From Lentisphaerota bacterium (GTDB taxonomy: Bacteria; Verrucomicrobiota; Lentisphaeria; Victivallales; Victivallaceae), in the NCBI GenBank assembly GCA_015061545.1, contig SUWJ01000013.1, positions 1 through 64,000 of the forward strand: a stretch of DNA of 64,000 nt, in the 5' to 3' direction. A model generated the notes under the pieces. It ran no database searches, had not been told where the DNA came from, and was given only the letters and a program-made list of their open reading frames with translations. Shown here piece after piece: positions 7,002 through 15,239 of the stretch. The position numbers were made by a program, and so were the translations under genes. Position 1 is the first letter of the stretch. Each line of letters begins with the position of its first letter.

Positions 7002-8291
7002 TCAGGCACCGTAGAATTTATCCCGTACTGCCCACAAGCCCAGAGCAGGATTGCTGATAAAGAAGATCTCTTCGCCGTTGACCACGTTTACGCCGTCTTT
7101 GAGATTTTCCACATCGTACTTTTTCATCATTTCATCCAGATCGCCGTAGAGGAAGCCAACACTTTCGATCTCTTCGCGGCTCATCTGCGCGCCGGGGCAA
7201 TAGGTGATACGGAATCTGCCTTCGCTGGAACCGTGGATCATATGCGCCGCCGCCCCCAGATTGTTCCGCAGATCTTCGTTGTTCTTCACCGCCTCCAGCG
7301 TAGCAGGCGTGCCGTGATAACCGTACTTGCGCAGCAGACGGTCGATTTCTTTATCTTCGCCGAACTCTTTCAGCGCGGGAGCCAGCACGATCAGATCGCC
7401 GTCGTCGTCGATCGCCATACGGGTACGGTAGACCGATTTATTCCCCAGCCAGGTGCTTTTGAATTCATCGGGATCCAGCCAGACCACCACCTTCTTAAGC
7501 GGTTTATCCAGCAAAGTAAGATTGGTTTCCTGCGCAACCTTGACTGCGGCAAGGTAGGCGCTGTCATCAAAGCTGGCAAAGATGCCGTCGGTCTGCATGG
7601 CGCCGTCGGCACCGCGGCTGCGGACAGTCTGAATATAGCAAATGGGCAGTTCCGAAAGAAAGTTTTCCACCGCGTAGTTGAAAAGTTTGCGCACGGGAGA
7701 ATCCGCCTGCCCCATGATCTTTTCCATATTGCAGGAAGCGCCCACAAAGTGGGATTTGTTGATCATATCGCTGCCGCCGATACCCACCATGATATTTTTG
7801 GTATAGTTTGCCATACCCACCACTTCGTGAGGAACCACCTGACCGGGCGAGAAAATCACATCGTAATTATCGAACACGATCTTGTTGACCATGGCCTTGA
7901 CGTCGTAATCCAGCTTGCCTTCGCTCCACTCTTTGATCAGCTCGCCCGACACCGTACCGACTTCCACCACATCGTTGCGCCAGTCGTGGACCCGATAGGC
8001 TTCCATGGGGATCGAATCGCCGAACATCATCTTCAGCTCCGCTTCGGTCATCGCCGCGTGGGTACCCAGCGCGGGGATAACGTGCACAACAGCACCTTTA
8101 GCGGTAAGCATTTCGTAAAGCGCCGCCGTAATCGGTCCTGCGTAGGAGTTCAAACGGGTGTGATCCGGCGGAACCAGCAGCACTTTGTTCATAGGTTTGT
8201 CGATCTTGCCGAGCAATTCAACAAGCATCGCTTTGACTTCGGCATCGGTCACGGGAGTACCATTGCCGCCGCGGGAAGTAAGCATAGCCAT
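7002..8291 (-). CDS. LarA-family (nickel-pincer) racemase/epimerase
   Basis: A 429-aa member of the lactate racemase (LarA/DUF2088) family, which uses a nickel-pincer nucleotide cofactor to racemise or epimerise 2-hydroxyacids. Residues equivalent to the known LarA set are visible: the DHTR motif (D43, R46 for LarA D72/R75), GTH with His78 (H108), PH with His155 (H174), Lys165 exactly ten residues later (K184, the pincer lysine) and His181 sixteen residues after that (H200). The cofactor site therefore looks intact. The substrate is unknown; LarA homologues act on several hydroxyacids. No larB, larC or larE is in the window. RBS AGAGAGG precedes the ATG. It is monocistronic between two terminators. 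Confidence 0.88.
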   Translation of the reverse strand: MAMLTSRGGNGTPVTDAEVKAMLVELLGKIDKPMNKVLLVPPDHTRLNSYAGPITAALYEMLTAKGAVVHVIPALGTHAAMTEAELKMMFGDSIPMEAYRVHDWRNDVVEVGTVSGELIKEWSEGKLDYDVKAMVNKIVFDNYDVIFSPGQVVPHEVVGMANYTKNIMVGIGGSDMINKSHFVGASCNMEKIMGQADSPVRKLFNYAVENFLSELPICYIQTVRSRGADGAMQTDGIFASFDDSAYLAAVKVAQETNLTLLDKPLKKVVVWLDPDEFKSTWLGNKSVYRTRMAIDDDGDLIVLAPALKEFGEDKEIDRLLRKYGYHGTPATLEAVKNNEDLRNNLGAAAHMIHGSSEGRFRITYCPGAQMSREEIESVGFLYGDLDEMMKKYDVENLKDGVNVVNGEEIFFISNPALGLWAVRDKFYGA

Positions 8292-8324
8292 AAATTATAC
8301 CTCTCTGATGGGTTGAAAAATCAA

Positions 8325-8364
8325 AAAACCGCAAGGCGATCGATATTTAACGCCTCACGGTTTT
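8325..8364 (-). terminator. terminator after the monooxygenase-like gene
   Basis: AAAACCGCAAGGCG pairs with CGCCTCACGGTTTT, one mismatch, with a 12-base loop. It lies 45 bases past the stop of the 8410-8712 gene and is followed by a T-run on the minus strand. Confidence 0.65.
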
Positions 8365-8409
8365 AATATAGCCCGATTTCTGATAAAAACAAGCTCTTTA
8401 CATCAAAAA

Positions 8410-8712
8410 TCAGTCAACATCCAGCTCCGTACAGATCGTACCTTTGACTTCTCCCGCGAAGAGTTTGTCTTCGTCCGCCAGAAAGTCCAGCAGATACTTT
8501 TGCGACATATGAAAATCCAACGCCGCCTGATCCTGCCATTTTTCGTAGATCATGTACTGTTCCGCCTTGCCGGGAACTTCGTGGATGCGGTACATGATAT
8601 TGCCCGCTTCCTTATGCGTTGCCGCCGCCAGCGTCAGCAAACGCTGACGGCCGATTCCGGCGCACTCCGTCTTGAAGAAGATCGGAACAATGATCGTGAT
8701 TTCTGATTTCAT
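8410..8712 (-). CDS. antibiotic biosynthesis monooxygenase (ABM)-domain protein
   Basis: A 100-aa ferredoxin-fold protein of the ABM/YgiN type: a beta-strand start (ITIIVPIFFK), then GRQRLLTLAAATHKEAGNIM, YRIHEVPGKAEQYMIYEKWQ with the family's Y-E-x-W pattern, and DFHMSQKYLLDFL. Members act as small dimeric quinol or antibiotic monooxygenases, or have unknown roles. It lies 22 bases downstream of the dihydrolipoyl dehydrogenase gene and probably shares its transcript, which fits a redox role without proving one. Confidence 0.82.
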   Translation of the reverse strand: MKSEITIIVPIFFKTECAGIGRQRLLTLAAATHKEAGNIMYRIHEVPGKAEQYMIYEKWQDQAALDFHMSQKYLLDFLADEDKLFAGEVKGTICTELDVD

Positions 8713-8734
8713 AGCGTCTCCTTGCCCGGATCGC

Positions 8735-10135
8735 TCAGCGGCGACGGCTGGGAATGTGCGCGCTTTCGCCGTGAACAGCGTGAGCAGCTTCCATGACCGC
8801 TTCGCCGATGGTGGGGTGCGCGTGGATGGCGCTGCCCAGTTCGCGGGCGGTACATTCCATCTTCATCACCGGAGCAGCTTCCGCAATCAAATCCGTTGCG
8901 TGAGGCCCGATAATATGCACGCCCAGCACCGCATCGCTGTTGGCATCGGCCAGAATCTTGACAAAACCATCGGTTTCGTTGATCGCCATAGCTTTGCCCA
9001 GCGCGGCGAAGGGGAACTTACCGACTTTGTATGCCACGCCCTGTTCCTTGAGCTGTTCTTCGGTAGCGCCCAGCGAACCGATTTCGGGAGTGGTGAAGAT
9101 CGCACCGGGGATCTGATCTGCCGCCAGCGCGGTACGTTTTCCCGCAATGGTTTCCACCGCAGCTGCCGCCTGAGCGCTTGCCCAATGTGCCAGCATACCC
9201 TTACCGGTGATATCGCCGATGGCGTAGATGTTAGGTATATTGCTCTGAGCATATTCGTTGACCGGGATCCAGCCGCGTTCGTTGGTCTGTACCCCTGCGG
9301 CGCCCAGATTCAGTTCGCTGGCCACCGACTTGCGGCCGATGGATACCAGCAGATATTCGGCAGATACCTTCGCATCGCCGACTTCGCCGGTCACGCCCTT
9401 GGCAGTTGCCTTGATATTGCCCAGCGGAGCGCCGGTCATGATCTTGATGCCCTTGCTTTCCATGATCTTGCTCAGGGTCTTTGCCACTTCCCGATCCACC
9501 GGCGGCAGGATCGAAGGCAGCATTTCCACCACCGTTACTTCGGTGCCCATTTCAGCAAACAAGCAGGCAAATTCGCAGCCGATCACCCCGCCGCCCAGCA
9601 CCAGCAGACTCTTGGGAACTTTGGGAATGCTCAAAAGCTCGGTGGAGGTAATAACCCGGGGCCCCTGCGGAATAAAACCCGGTACCAGCGAGGTGGAACC
9701 CGCCGCAATGATAAAGTTTTTGGCCTGCACGACCATACCCGCATTTTCGCCGCCGGCAACCATCACGCTCTGGCGGTTCATAAAGCTGGCAGTACCGTTG
9801 AACACGGTCACGCCCGCTGCTTTAAGCAAACCGGCGATACCGCCGCGGAGTTTACCCAGCACATCTTCTTTGCGCTGGAGCATCTTGGTCCAGTTGGGTT
9901 TGATTTCGCCGGAAATCTCCACCCCGAAATCTGCCGCGTGACGGGCGCTGTGCAGAACTTCGGCGCTGGCAATCAGAGTCTTGGTGGGGATACAACCGAT
10001 ATTCAAGCAGGTACCGCCCAGATTGCCTTTTTCGATCAGCGCGGTCTTGAGCCCTTTCTGACCGGCTTTGATCGCCGCAACATAACCGCCGGGGCCGGCA
10101 CCGATAACGCATACATCAAATTTTTCCATCGCCAT
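8735..10135 (-). CDS. lpdA: dihydrolipoyl dehydrogenase
   Basis: A 466-aa flavoprotein that reoxidises dihydrolipoamide with NAD+, the E3 component of 2-oxoacid dehydrogenases and the glycine cleavage system. Visible are the FAD motif GAGPGGYVA (12-20), the redox disulfide GGTCLNIGCIP (Cys43 and Cys48), the NAD motif LGGGVIGCEFA, the second FAD motif NIYAIGDITG, and the C-terminal HPTIGEAV with the His-Glu pair. Length matches the family. No E1 or E2 genes are in the window. A small ABM-domain gene follows in the same operon. Confidence 0.95.
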   Translation of the reverse strand: MAMEKFDVCVIGAGPGGYVAAIKAGQKGLKTALIEKGNLGGTCLNIGCIPTKTLIASAEVLHSARHAADFGVEISGEIKPNWTKMLQRKEDVLGKLRGGIAGLLKAAGVTVFNGTASFMNRQSVMVAGGENAGMVVQAKNFIIAAGSTSLVPGFIPQGPRVITSTELLSIPKVPKSLLVLGGGVIGCEFACLFAEMGTEVTVVEMLPSILPPVDREVAKTLSKIMESKGIKIMTGAPLGNIKATAKGVTGEVGDAKVSAEYLLVSIGRKSVASELNLGAAGVQTNERGWIPVNEYAQSNIPNIYAIGDITGKGMLAHWASAQAAAAVETIAGKRTALAADQIPGAIFTTPEIGSLGATEEQLKEQGVAYKVGKFPFAALGKAMAINETDGFVKILADANSDAVLGVHIIGPHATDLIAEAAPVMKMECTARELGSAIHAHPTIGEAVMEAAHAVHGESAHIPSRRR

Positions 10136-10420
10136 AATATTATTCCTTGATTATAAACTGAAGGTTTTGGTTATTACAGTTTCTCTATTAAGATACAACA
10201 AAAATGCGCTCCTTGCAACTAAACTATGTGCAAAAACGAAGATTTTTCTTCAAAAAAGCGCAAAAAATTGCAAAAATTGCACTCGTTTTCAGAGTTTATA
10301 AATCCTTTTGTACGGTATTGCCGGGTAAAAATCATTTTTTTCAGGCTGCAATATTGCATAAAAAAAATTGTGCTGTATCTTTAAACAGGATACGATGCGT
10401 TAAAACTGACGGTACAGAAT

Positions 10421-11176
10421 ATGAAAGAGAAAATTTCCCGATTCTTCAGCGGAATCCAGGCGGTGTTTGACGGCACGTTGCTGTTCTGGCAGACTCCCCG
10501 GCTCTGGGGATTGGCGCTGATACCGTTTATTCTGCTCCTTATTGCCTACGCGCTGATGATTTGGGGCGGTATTGAATCGACGGCAATGGTGACGGAAAAA
10601 TTGCGCCATGTAGCTGAAACATGGCCCCAATATCTGCAATGGCTGATCGTTCCTTTGAGCTTCATGCTGCATATACTGGGGGCGTTGGGCGTGATCCTGA
10701 TTTTTATTTTCTGCTCGGGAACGCTTTATGAAACTTTGGGCGGTATGTTTTTTGACCGGATCGTGGAAAAACTTTTTGCGGAAGAAAAAGGTGAGTTTGC
10801 CATCTGCCGCAACAGCTGGCTTTTTGAAGTTAAAGGTATCGTCGATGCCCTGCTTTACACACTGGGCACGCTGGCAATCGCGCTGGGGGCGCTGGTGCTT
10901 TATCTGCTGCCGATGGCGGGAGCTTTTTTGTGGATGATCCTGATAAGTTATCGGCTGGGGGTATTTTACATGGCGCTGGGGGCGCTGCGCTTCGGCAGAA
11001 GTTTTGCCGACAGCAGAACTCTGGCGCGGAAAAATATGTTGGCAGTTACGGGTTACGGGCTCGCAGTCTATACTATCTGCCTTATTCCGCTGGTGCCATT
11101 GGTCATGCTGCCCGGAATCATAATCGGTGGCGTGCTGCTGCAAAAAAGTATTATCGGGCACCAAAAGAGATCCTGA
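10421..11176 (+). CDS. EI24/CysZ-like membrane protein
   Basis: A 251-aa integral membrane protein with about six hydrophobic segments (for example LALIPFILLLIAYALMIWG, LIVPLSFMLHILGALGVILI, LGALVLYLLPMAGAFLWMIL, LIPLVPLVMLPGIIIGGVLL). The N-terminal FFSGIQAVFDGTLLFWQTPRLW and the central GGMFFDRIVEKLF match the EI24 domain family, which includes the sulfate permease CysZ. A sulfate role is not supported by neighbours. It precedes dxr by 90 bases in the same direction and may be the first gene of that unit. Confidence 0.75.
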   Translation: MKEKISRFFSGIQAVFDGTLLFWQTPRLWGLALIPFILLLIAYALMIWGGIESTAMVTEKLRHVAETWPQYLQWLIVPLSFMLHILGALGVILIFIFCSGTLYETLGGMFFDRIVEKLFAEEKGEFAICRNSWLFEVKGIVDALLYTLGTLAIALGALVLYLLPMAGAFLWMILISYRLGVFYMALGALRFGRSFADSRTLARKNMLAVTGYGLAVYTICLIPLVPLVMLPGIIIGGVLLQKSIIGHQKRS

Positions 11177-11266
11177 CGGAAAATTGATGCTTCAAAACTT
11201 GCAATAAACCACTTGAGAGGTTATATTTTCCCGATAATTTTGCAAGATAATATTTACTGGGTTTTT

Positions 11267-12427
11267 ATGAAGAAAAAAGTTGTTGTACTCGGTTCTTCGG
11301 GTTCTATCGGAAAAAACACCGTAAAGGTGCTTGAAATGTTCAGCGACCGCTTTGAAGTTGCCGGTCTGGCAGTCAAAAGCAGCGTGGAGCTGCTGGCGGA
11401 ACAGGCGCACAAGCTCAACTGCCGCAATCTGGTTACTGCGGATCAGGCGGGCATGGAAAAACTCAAAACGCTGGTTCCTGAACATACTTTGTGCCGCTGC
11501 GGAGAATCGGCATTGGTCGATCTGGTCACGCAAGCGGATGTGGATATCGTAGTCTGCGCGATTGTCGGCACCGGCGGCTTGCTGCCGGTATTGGCGGCGC
11601 TGCGCGCCAACAAACGCGTGGCGCTTGCCAGCAAAGAAGTAATGGTAATGGCGGGCAGTCTGGTCAACGGACTGCTGGATAAAAACTGCGGCTGCATCAT
11701 TCCTGTTGACAGCGAACACAGCGCCATTTTTCAATGTCTTAACGGGCGCGACCCGCAGGAGGTGGAAAAGCTGGTCATAACCGCTTCGGGCGGAGCCTTC
11801 CGCGATTGGTCCGCTGAGCAGCTGGAAAAAGCCACCTGGCGCGATGCGCTCAAACACCCGGTATGGTCCATGGGCAGCAAGATCACCATCGACTCGGCAA
11901 CATTGATGAACAAAGCGTTGGAAATCGTGGAAGCCGGATACCTCTTCCGCGTAAATGCCGATAAGATCGACGTGGTGCTGCACAAGCAGTCGCTGGTACA
12001 CTCGATGATAAAAATGGTTGACGGTTCGCTGATCGCCCAGTTGTCGCAGCCTGATATGCGCTTTGCCATTCAGTATGCGCTGACTTATCCTGAACGGTTC
12101 AACGGGCAGCTGCCGCAGCTGGACTGGCAGCAGACATTGCAGCTGGATTTTGCGTTGCCCGACCGACGCAAATACCCCAGCATCGACTTTGCCTACAACG
12201 CATTGCGCATTGGCGGAACAATGCCTGCGGTAATGAACGCTGCCAACGAGATCGCGGTGGAGCATTTCTGCAGCGAGGCAATCACGCTGCCCCAGATCTG
12301 GCAATGTGTGGAAGCGGTTATGAATAAACACAACGCTGTTGCGCTGAACGCTTTGGAAGATGCTCTGACCGCCGATCGGGAAGCGCGGATCGCGGCGGAG
12401 GAGTTCATCGCAAAAATAAGACGCTGA
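11267..12427 (+). CDS. dxr: 1-deoxy-D-xylulose 5-phosphate reductoisomerase
   Basis: The second step of the MEP isoprenoid pathway, converting DXP to MEP with NADPH and a divalent metal. The 386-aa protein begins MKKKVVVLGSSGSIGKNT (NADPH-binding) and contains ASKEVMVMAG, PVDSEHSAIFQCL and ASGGAFRDW, followed by MGSKITIDSATLMNKALE, covering the metal and substrate residues. ATG 11267 is chosen: the 18 extra codons of the TTG reading at 11213 lie before the NADPH motif, although no strong RBS is visible at 11267. It lies directly upstream of rseP and ispG, a clustering common in PVC bacteria. Confidence 0.96.
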   Translation: MKKKVVVLGSSGSIGKNTVKVLEMFSDRFEVAGLAVKSSVELLAEQAHKLNCRNLVTADQAGMEKLKTLVPEHTLCRCGESALVDLVTQADVDIVVCAIVGTGGLLPVLAALRANKRVALASKEVMVMAGSLVNGLLDKNCGCIIPVDSEHSAIFQCLNGRDPQEVEKLVITASGGAFRDWSAEQLEKATWRDALKHPVWSMGSKITIDSATLMNKALEIVEAGYLFRVNADKIDVVLHKQSLVHSMIKMVDGSLIAQLSQPDMRFAIQYALTYPERFNGQLPQLDWQQTLQLDFALPDRRKYPSIDFAYNALRIGGTMPAVMNAANEIAVEHFCSEAITLPQIWQCVEAVMNKHNAVALNALEDALTADREARIAAEEFIAKIRR

Positions 12428-12453
12428 ATAAATTGTAAAGGAGAAATTGTTTG

Positions 12454-14133
12454 ATGGATTATGAGTTTTTACTGACGTGGTTTCTGGATATACTGAAAGT
12501 CGTCGGCTCAGTATTGTTTGTGGTGTTCTTCTTCGGGATGTGTATTTTTGTTCACGAGCTGGGCCATTTTCTGGCGGCACGCTGGCGCGGACTGCACATT
12601 GATGCCTTCAGTATCGGCTTCAAAAAGATCTGGGGGAAGACGATCAACGGCGTGGAATACCGTATCGGCTGTCTGCCGCTGGGGGGATATGTGGAGCTGC
12701 CGCAGGTGGATTCTGCCACCGAAACACCCCACGCCGCTGACGGCACCGAACTGCCCCGCGCCAAACCTATCGACCGCCTGATAACGGCGGCAGCGGGCCC
12801 GATCTTCAACATTATCTTCGGGCTGCTGCTGGGCTGCGTGGTCTGGATGGTAGGTATTCCGCAGGATACGCCGAAAATGCGGGTGCTGGAAGTGGGCATT
12901 GTTGACGAAAAAAGTCCTGAATACGCCGCCGGATTGCGGCAGGGCGATAAAATCGTTAAGCTCAACGGCAAAACTTTTCATCTGGCGTGGAAAGATTTTG
13001 TGGTGGAAATTCTGACCACCATCGGCGAAGTGGAGCTGGAAGTCGAACGTGACGGCAAGCACTTTACGGTTAAATATCTGCCCGCAGTCAACCCCAATCA
13101 TATGGCGGTGGAAAAGACCGCCTACCCCTTCTTTCTGCCCCGGATCCCCATTGAACTGCACCCGGATAAAGATTCGCCTGCTGCCCAAGCAGGAATCAAA
13201 GCGGGCGATCAGCTGCTGAGTCTGAACGGCATGGCGTGCGAAAATTTTGCGGTTTTGCAGAGTTATATCAATTATTACGGCGACAAGCCGCTGTATCTGG
13301 AAATGCGGCGGAAGGATTCCAACGAAATTTACACCGCCGAGGTACAACCGGTGGATCTGCCTGACGAACTCGATTTTATGACTGTTTACTACACAGGTGT
13401 ATCCCTGGCGCCCGATCTGACGATCATGGGCTTGCTGAAAGATTTTCCCGCAGCAGGCAGCGGCTTGCTGCCGGGGGATAAGATCATCAAACTCAATGGC
13501 GAAGCGGTCAACACCTTTCAGGAATTTTCGGACAAAATTCAGGAAAATAAAAGCCATCCGTTTGAGCTGACTGTGCGGCGCTTCAACACCGAAGTCAACA
13601 TAAAACTGACCAGCAAAGCGGTGCGCCCGCGCACGATCGGCGTGGAATTCATGCTCCGCGATTACCCGAATCCGCTGCAGCAGTTCTTCGGTCTGGTGGA
13701 ACTTACCGCCAAAAGCATCCGCTCCATGGGGACCCGCCTGGCGTACAATCTGGGCTGGACCGATCAGCAGAGCAATCTCTCGGCGCGCAATATGTCAGGG
13801 CCGGTGGGTATGGCGGTGGTGCTGTACCGTTCGGTGCAGCTCTCGCCGGCAATGGGGTTGTACTTTGTGGTAATGATCTCCTTTGCGCTGGCGATATTCA
13901 ATTTGCTGCCGCTGCCCGTGCTGGATGGCGGACACGTTTTTATGGCGCTTATCGAAATAGTCTTCCGGCGGCCGCTGCCGGTGATCGTAATAAAAATCCT
14001 CAGCTATCTCTTTGTCGGCTTGCTGATACTGCTGATGCTGTACGTTACCTATATGGATGTACTGCGGGTATTGCCCAAGTCGGCTAAACCTGCTGCAGAA
14101 AGCAGCGTCCCAGCCGGAAAAGCCGCGCCATGA
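12454..14133 (+). CDS. rseP: RIP site-2 metalloprotease with three PDZ-like domains
   Basis: A membrane-embedded zinc protease of the RseP/S2P family that cuts membrane proteins such as anti-sigma factors within the bilayer. HELGH at 34-38 supplies two zinc ligands and the glutamate; LLPLPVLDGGH (LDG at 490-492) supplies the third ligand. The 559-aa protein is longer than the roughly 450-aa E. coli enzyme because three PDZ-like repeats can be seen between them (SPEYAAGLRQGDKIVKLNGK, SPAAQAGIKAGDQLLSLNG, AAGSGLLPGDKIIKLNGEA). AAAGGAG lies 10 bases before ATG 12454; a TTG one codon earlier is possible. The stop overlaps the ispG start by four bases. Confidence 0.94.
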   Translation: MDYEFLLTWFLDILKVVGSVLFVVFFFGMCIFVHELGHFLAARWRGLHIDAFSIGFKKIWGKTINGVEYRIGCLPLGGYVELPQVDSATETPHAADGTELPRAKPIDRLITAAAGPIFNIIFGLLLGCVVWMVGIPQDTPKMRVLEVGIVDEKSPEYAAGLRQGDKIVKLNGKTFHLAWKDFVVEILTTIGEVELEVERDGKHFTVKYLPAVNPNHMAVEKTAYPFFLPRIPIELHPDKDSPAAQAGIKAGDQLLSLNGMACENFAVLQSYINYYGDKPLYLEMRRKDSNEIYTAEVQPVDLPDELDFMTVYYTGVSLAPDLTIMGLLKDFPAAGSGLLPGDKIIKLNGEAVNTFQEFSDKIQENKSHPFELTVRRFNTEVNIKLTSKAVRPRTIGVEFMLRDYPNPLQQFFGLVELTAKSIRSMGTRLAYNLGWTDQQSNLSARNMSGPVGMAVVLYRSVQLSPAMGLYFVVMISFALAIFNLLPLPVLDGGHVFMALIEIVFRRPLPVIVIKILSYLFVGLLILLMLYVTYMDVLRVLPKSAKPAAESSVPAGKAAP

Positions 14134-15239
14134 GTACCAGACAGTTCAGGATCGGCAGCGTAATTGTCGGCGGAGATGCGCCTGTAACGATCCAGAGTAT
14201 GTGCAACACGCCGACTCAGGATGTTGCGGCAACCTTGCAGCAGATCAATATGCTGGCAGCAGCAGGATGCGAAATCATCCGCCTGGCGGTGCCCGATATG
14301 GCAGCAGCGGAAGCCTTCAGCGCAATTACCGGGGCTTCGCCGCTGCCGGTGATCGCCGATATCCACTTTGACCACCGTCTGGCGCTGGCGGCAATGCAGC
14401 ACGGCGCCGCGGCAATACGGGTGAATCCGGGCAATCTGGGCGGCAGCGAGGCAGTCAAAGCGGTAGCGGAAGCGCTGCAAAAATATGATCTGCCCGTGCG
14501 GGTCGGCGCCAACTCAGGCAGCCTGCCCAAAGAATTTCAAGCCCATTTAACGGCAGCAACAGCAACTGAACACGATGAACTTTTAAGTGAAGCATTGGTG
14601 CAGTCGGCGCTGAGTCAGGTGGCGGAATTCGAGTATTACGGGGTGCGTAATATCAAAGTTTCGCTCAAAGCCTCCAGCGTGCCTGCAACCGTAAAAGCGT
14701 ATCGCAAATTTGCCGACCGCAGCGACTGCCCGCTGCACATCGGCGTTACCGAAGCGGGAACCCCTGCCGTGGGTGTGATCAAAAGCGCCGTCGGGATCGG
14801 GGCGCTGCTGCTGGATAATATCGGCAGCACCATCCGGGTCAGTCTTACTGCCGACCCGCTGCAGGAAGTAATTGCCGCGCGGCGGATTCTGGAAAGCGCG
14901 GGGGTGCGGTCGCCGGAACCGGATCTGGTATCGTGTCCCACCTGCGGCAGAACCAGAATCAATCTGGTGGAACTGGCGGAAAAAGTTGAAGAGCTCATCA
15001 ATCGGATCAAAGCGGAAAACTGCCGAATCAATCTGAAAAAAATCGCGGTCATGGGCTGCGTAGTCAACGGTCCCGGCGAAGCTAAAGATGCCGATATCGG
15101 CATTGCCGGTGGCGACGGTAAAGTGGTGATATTCCGCCGCGGTATCGTCGAAGCAACGCTGCCCGAAAGTGAAGGCTTTGCCGCGCTGGAAAAACTCATC
15201 CGCGCCAACACCTCGCCGAAAGTAAAATCCACAGTATGA
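14130..15239 (+). CDS. ispG: 4-hydroxy-3-methylbut-2-enyl-diphosphate synthase (flavodoxin/ferredoxin)
   Basis: The 4Fe-4S enzyme that makes HMBPP from MEcPP in the MEP pathway. The 369-aa protein has the TIM-barrel start (IGGDAPVTIQSMCNT-like), a conserved NIKVSLKAS, and the cluster-binding SCPTCGRTRINLVELAEKVE with two cysteines and CVVNGPGEAKDADIGIAGG with the third Cys and Glu. Length is typical of the short bacterial type. Its ATG overlaps the rseP stop (ATGA), and its own stop overlaps the next start, so dxr, rseP, ispG and the GT39-like gene form a tightly coupled operon. Confidence 0.96.
   Translation: MSTRQFRIGSVIVGGDAPVTIQSMCNTPTQDVAATLQQINMLAAAGCEIIRLAVPDMAAAEAFSAITGASPLPVIADIHFDHRLALAAMQHGAAAIRVNPGNLGGSEAVKAVAEALQKYDLPVRVGANSGSLPKEFQAHLTAATATEHDELLSEALVQSALSQVAEFEYYGVRNIKVSLKASSVPATVKAYRKFADRSDCPLHIGVTEAGTPAVGVIKSAVGIGALLLDNIGSTIRVSLTADPLQEVIAARRILESAGVRSPEPDLVSCPTCGRTRINLVELAEKVEELINRIKAENCRINLKKIAVMGCVVNGPGEAKDADIGIAGGDGKVVIFRRGIVEATLPESEGFAALEKLIRANTSPKVKSTV

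Noticed and set aside
8672-10150. 492-codon plus-strand frame antisense to lpdA
   Set aside because: lpdA motifs on the minus strand are complete; this is a shadow frame.
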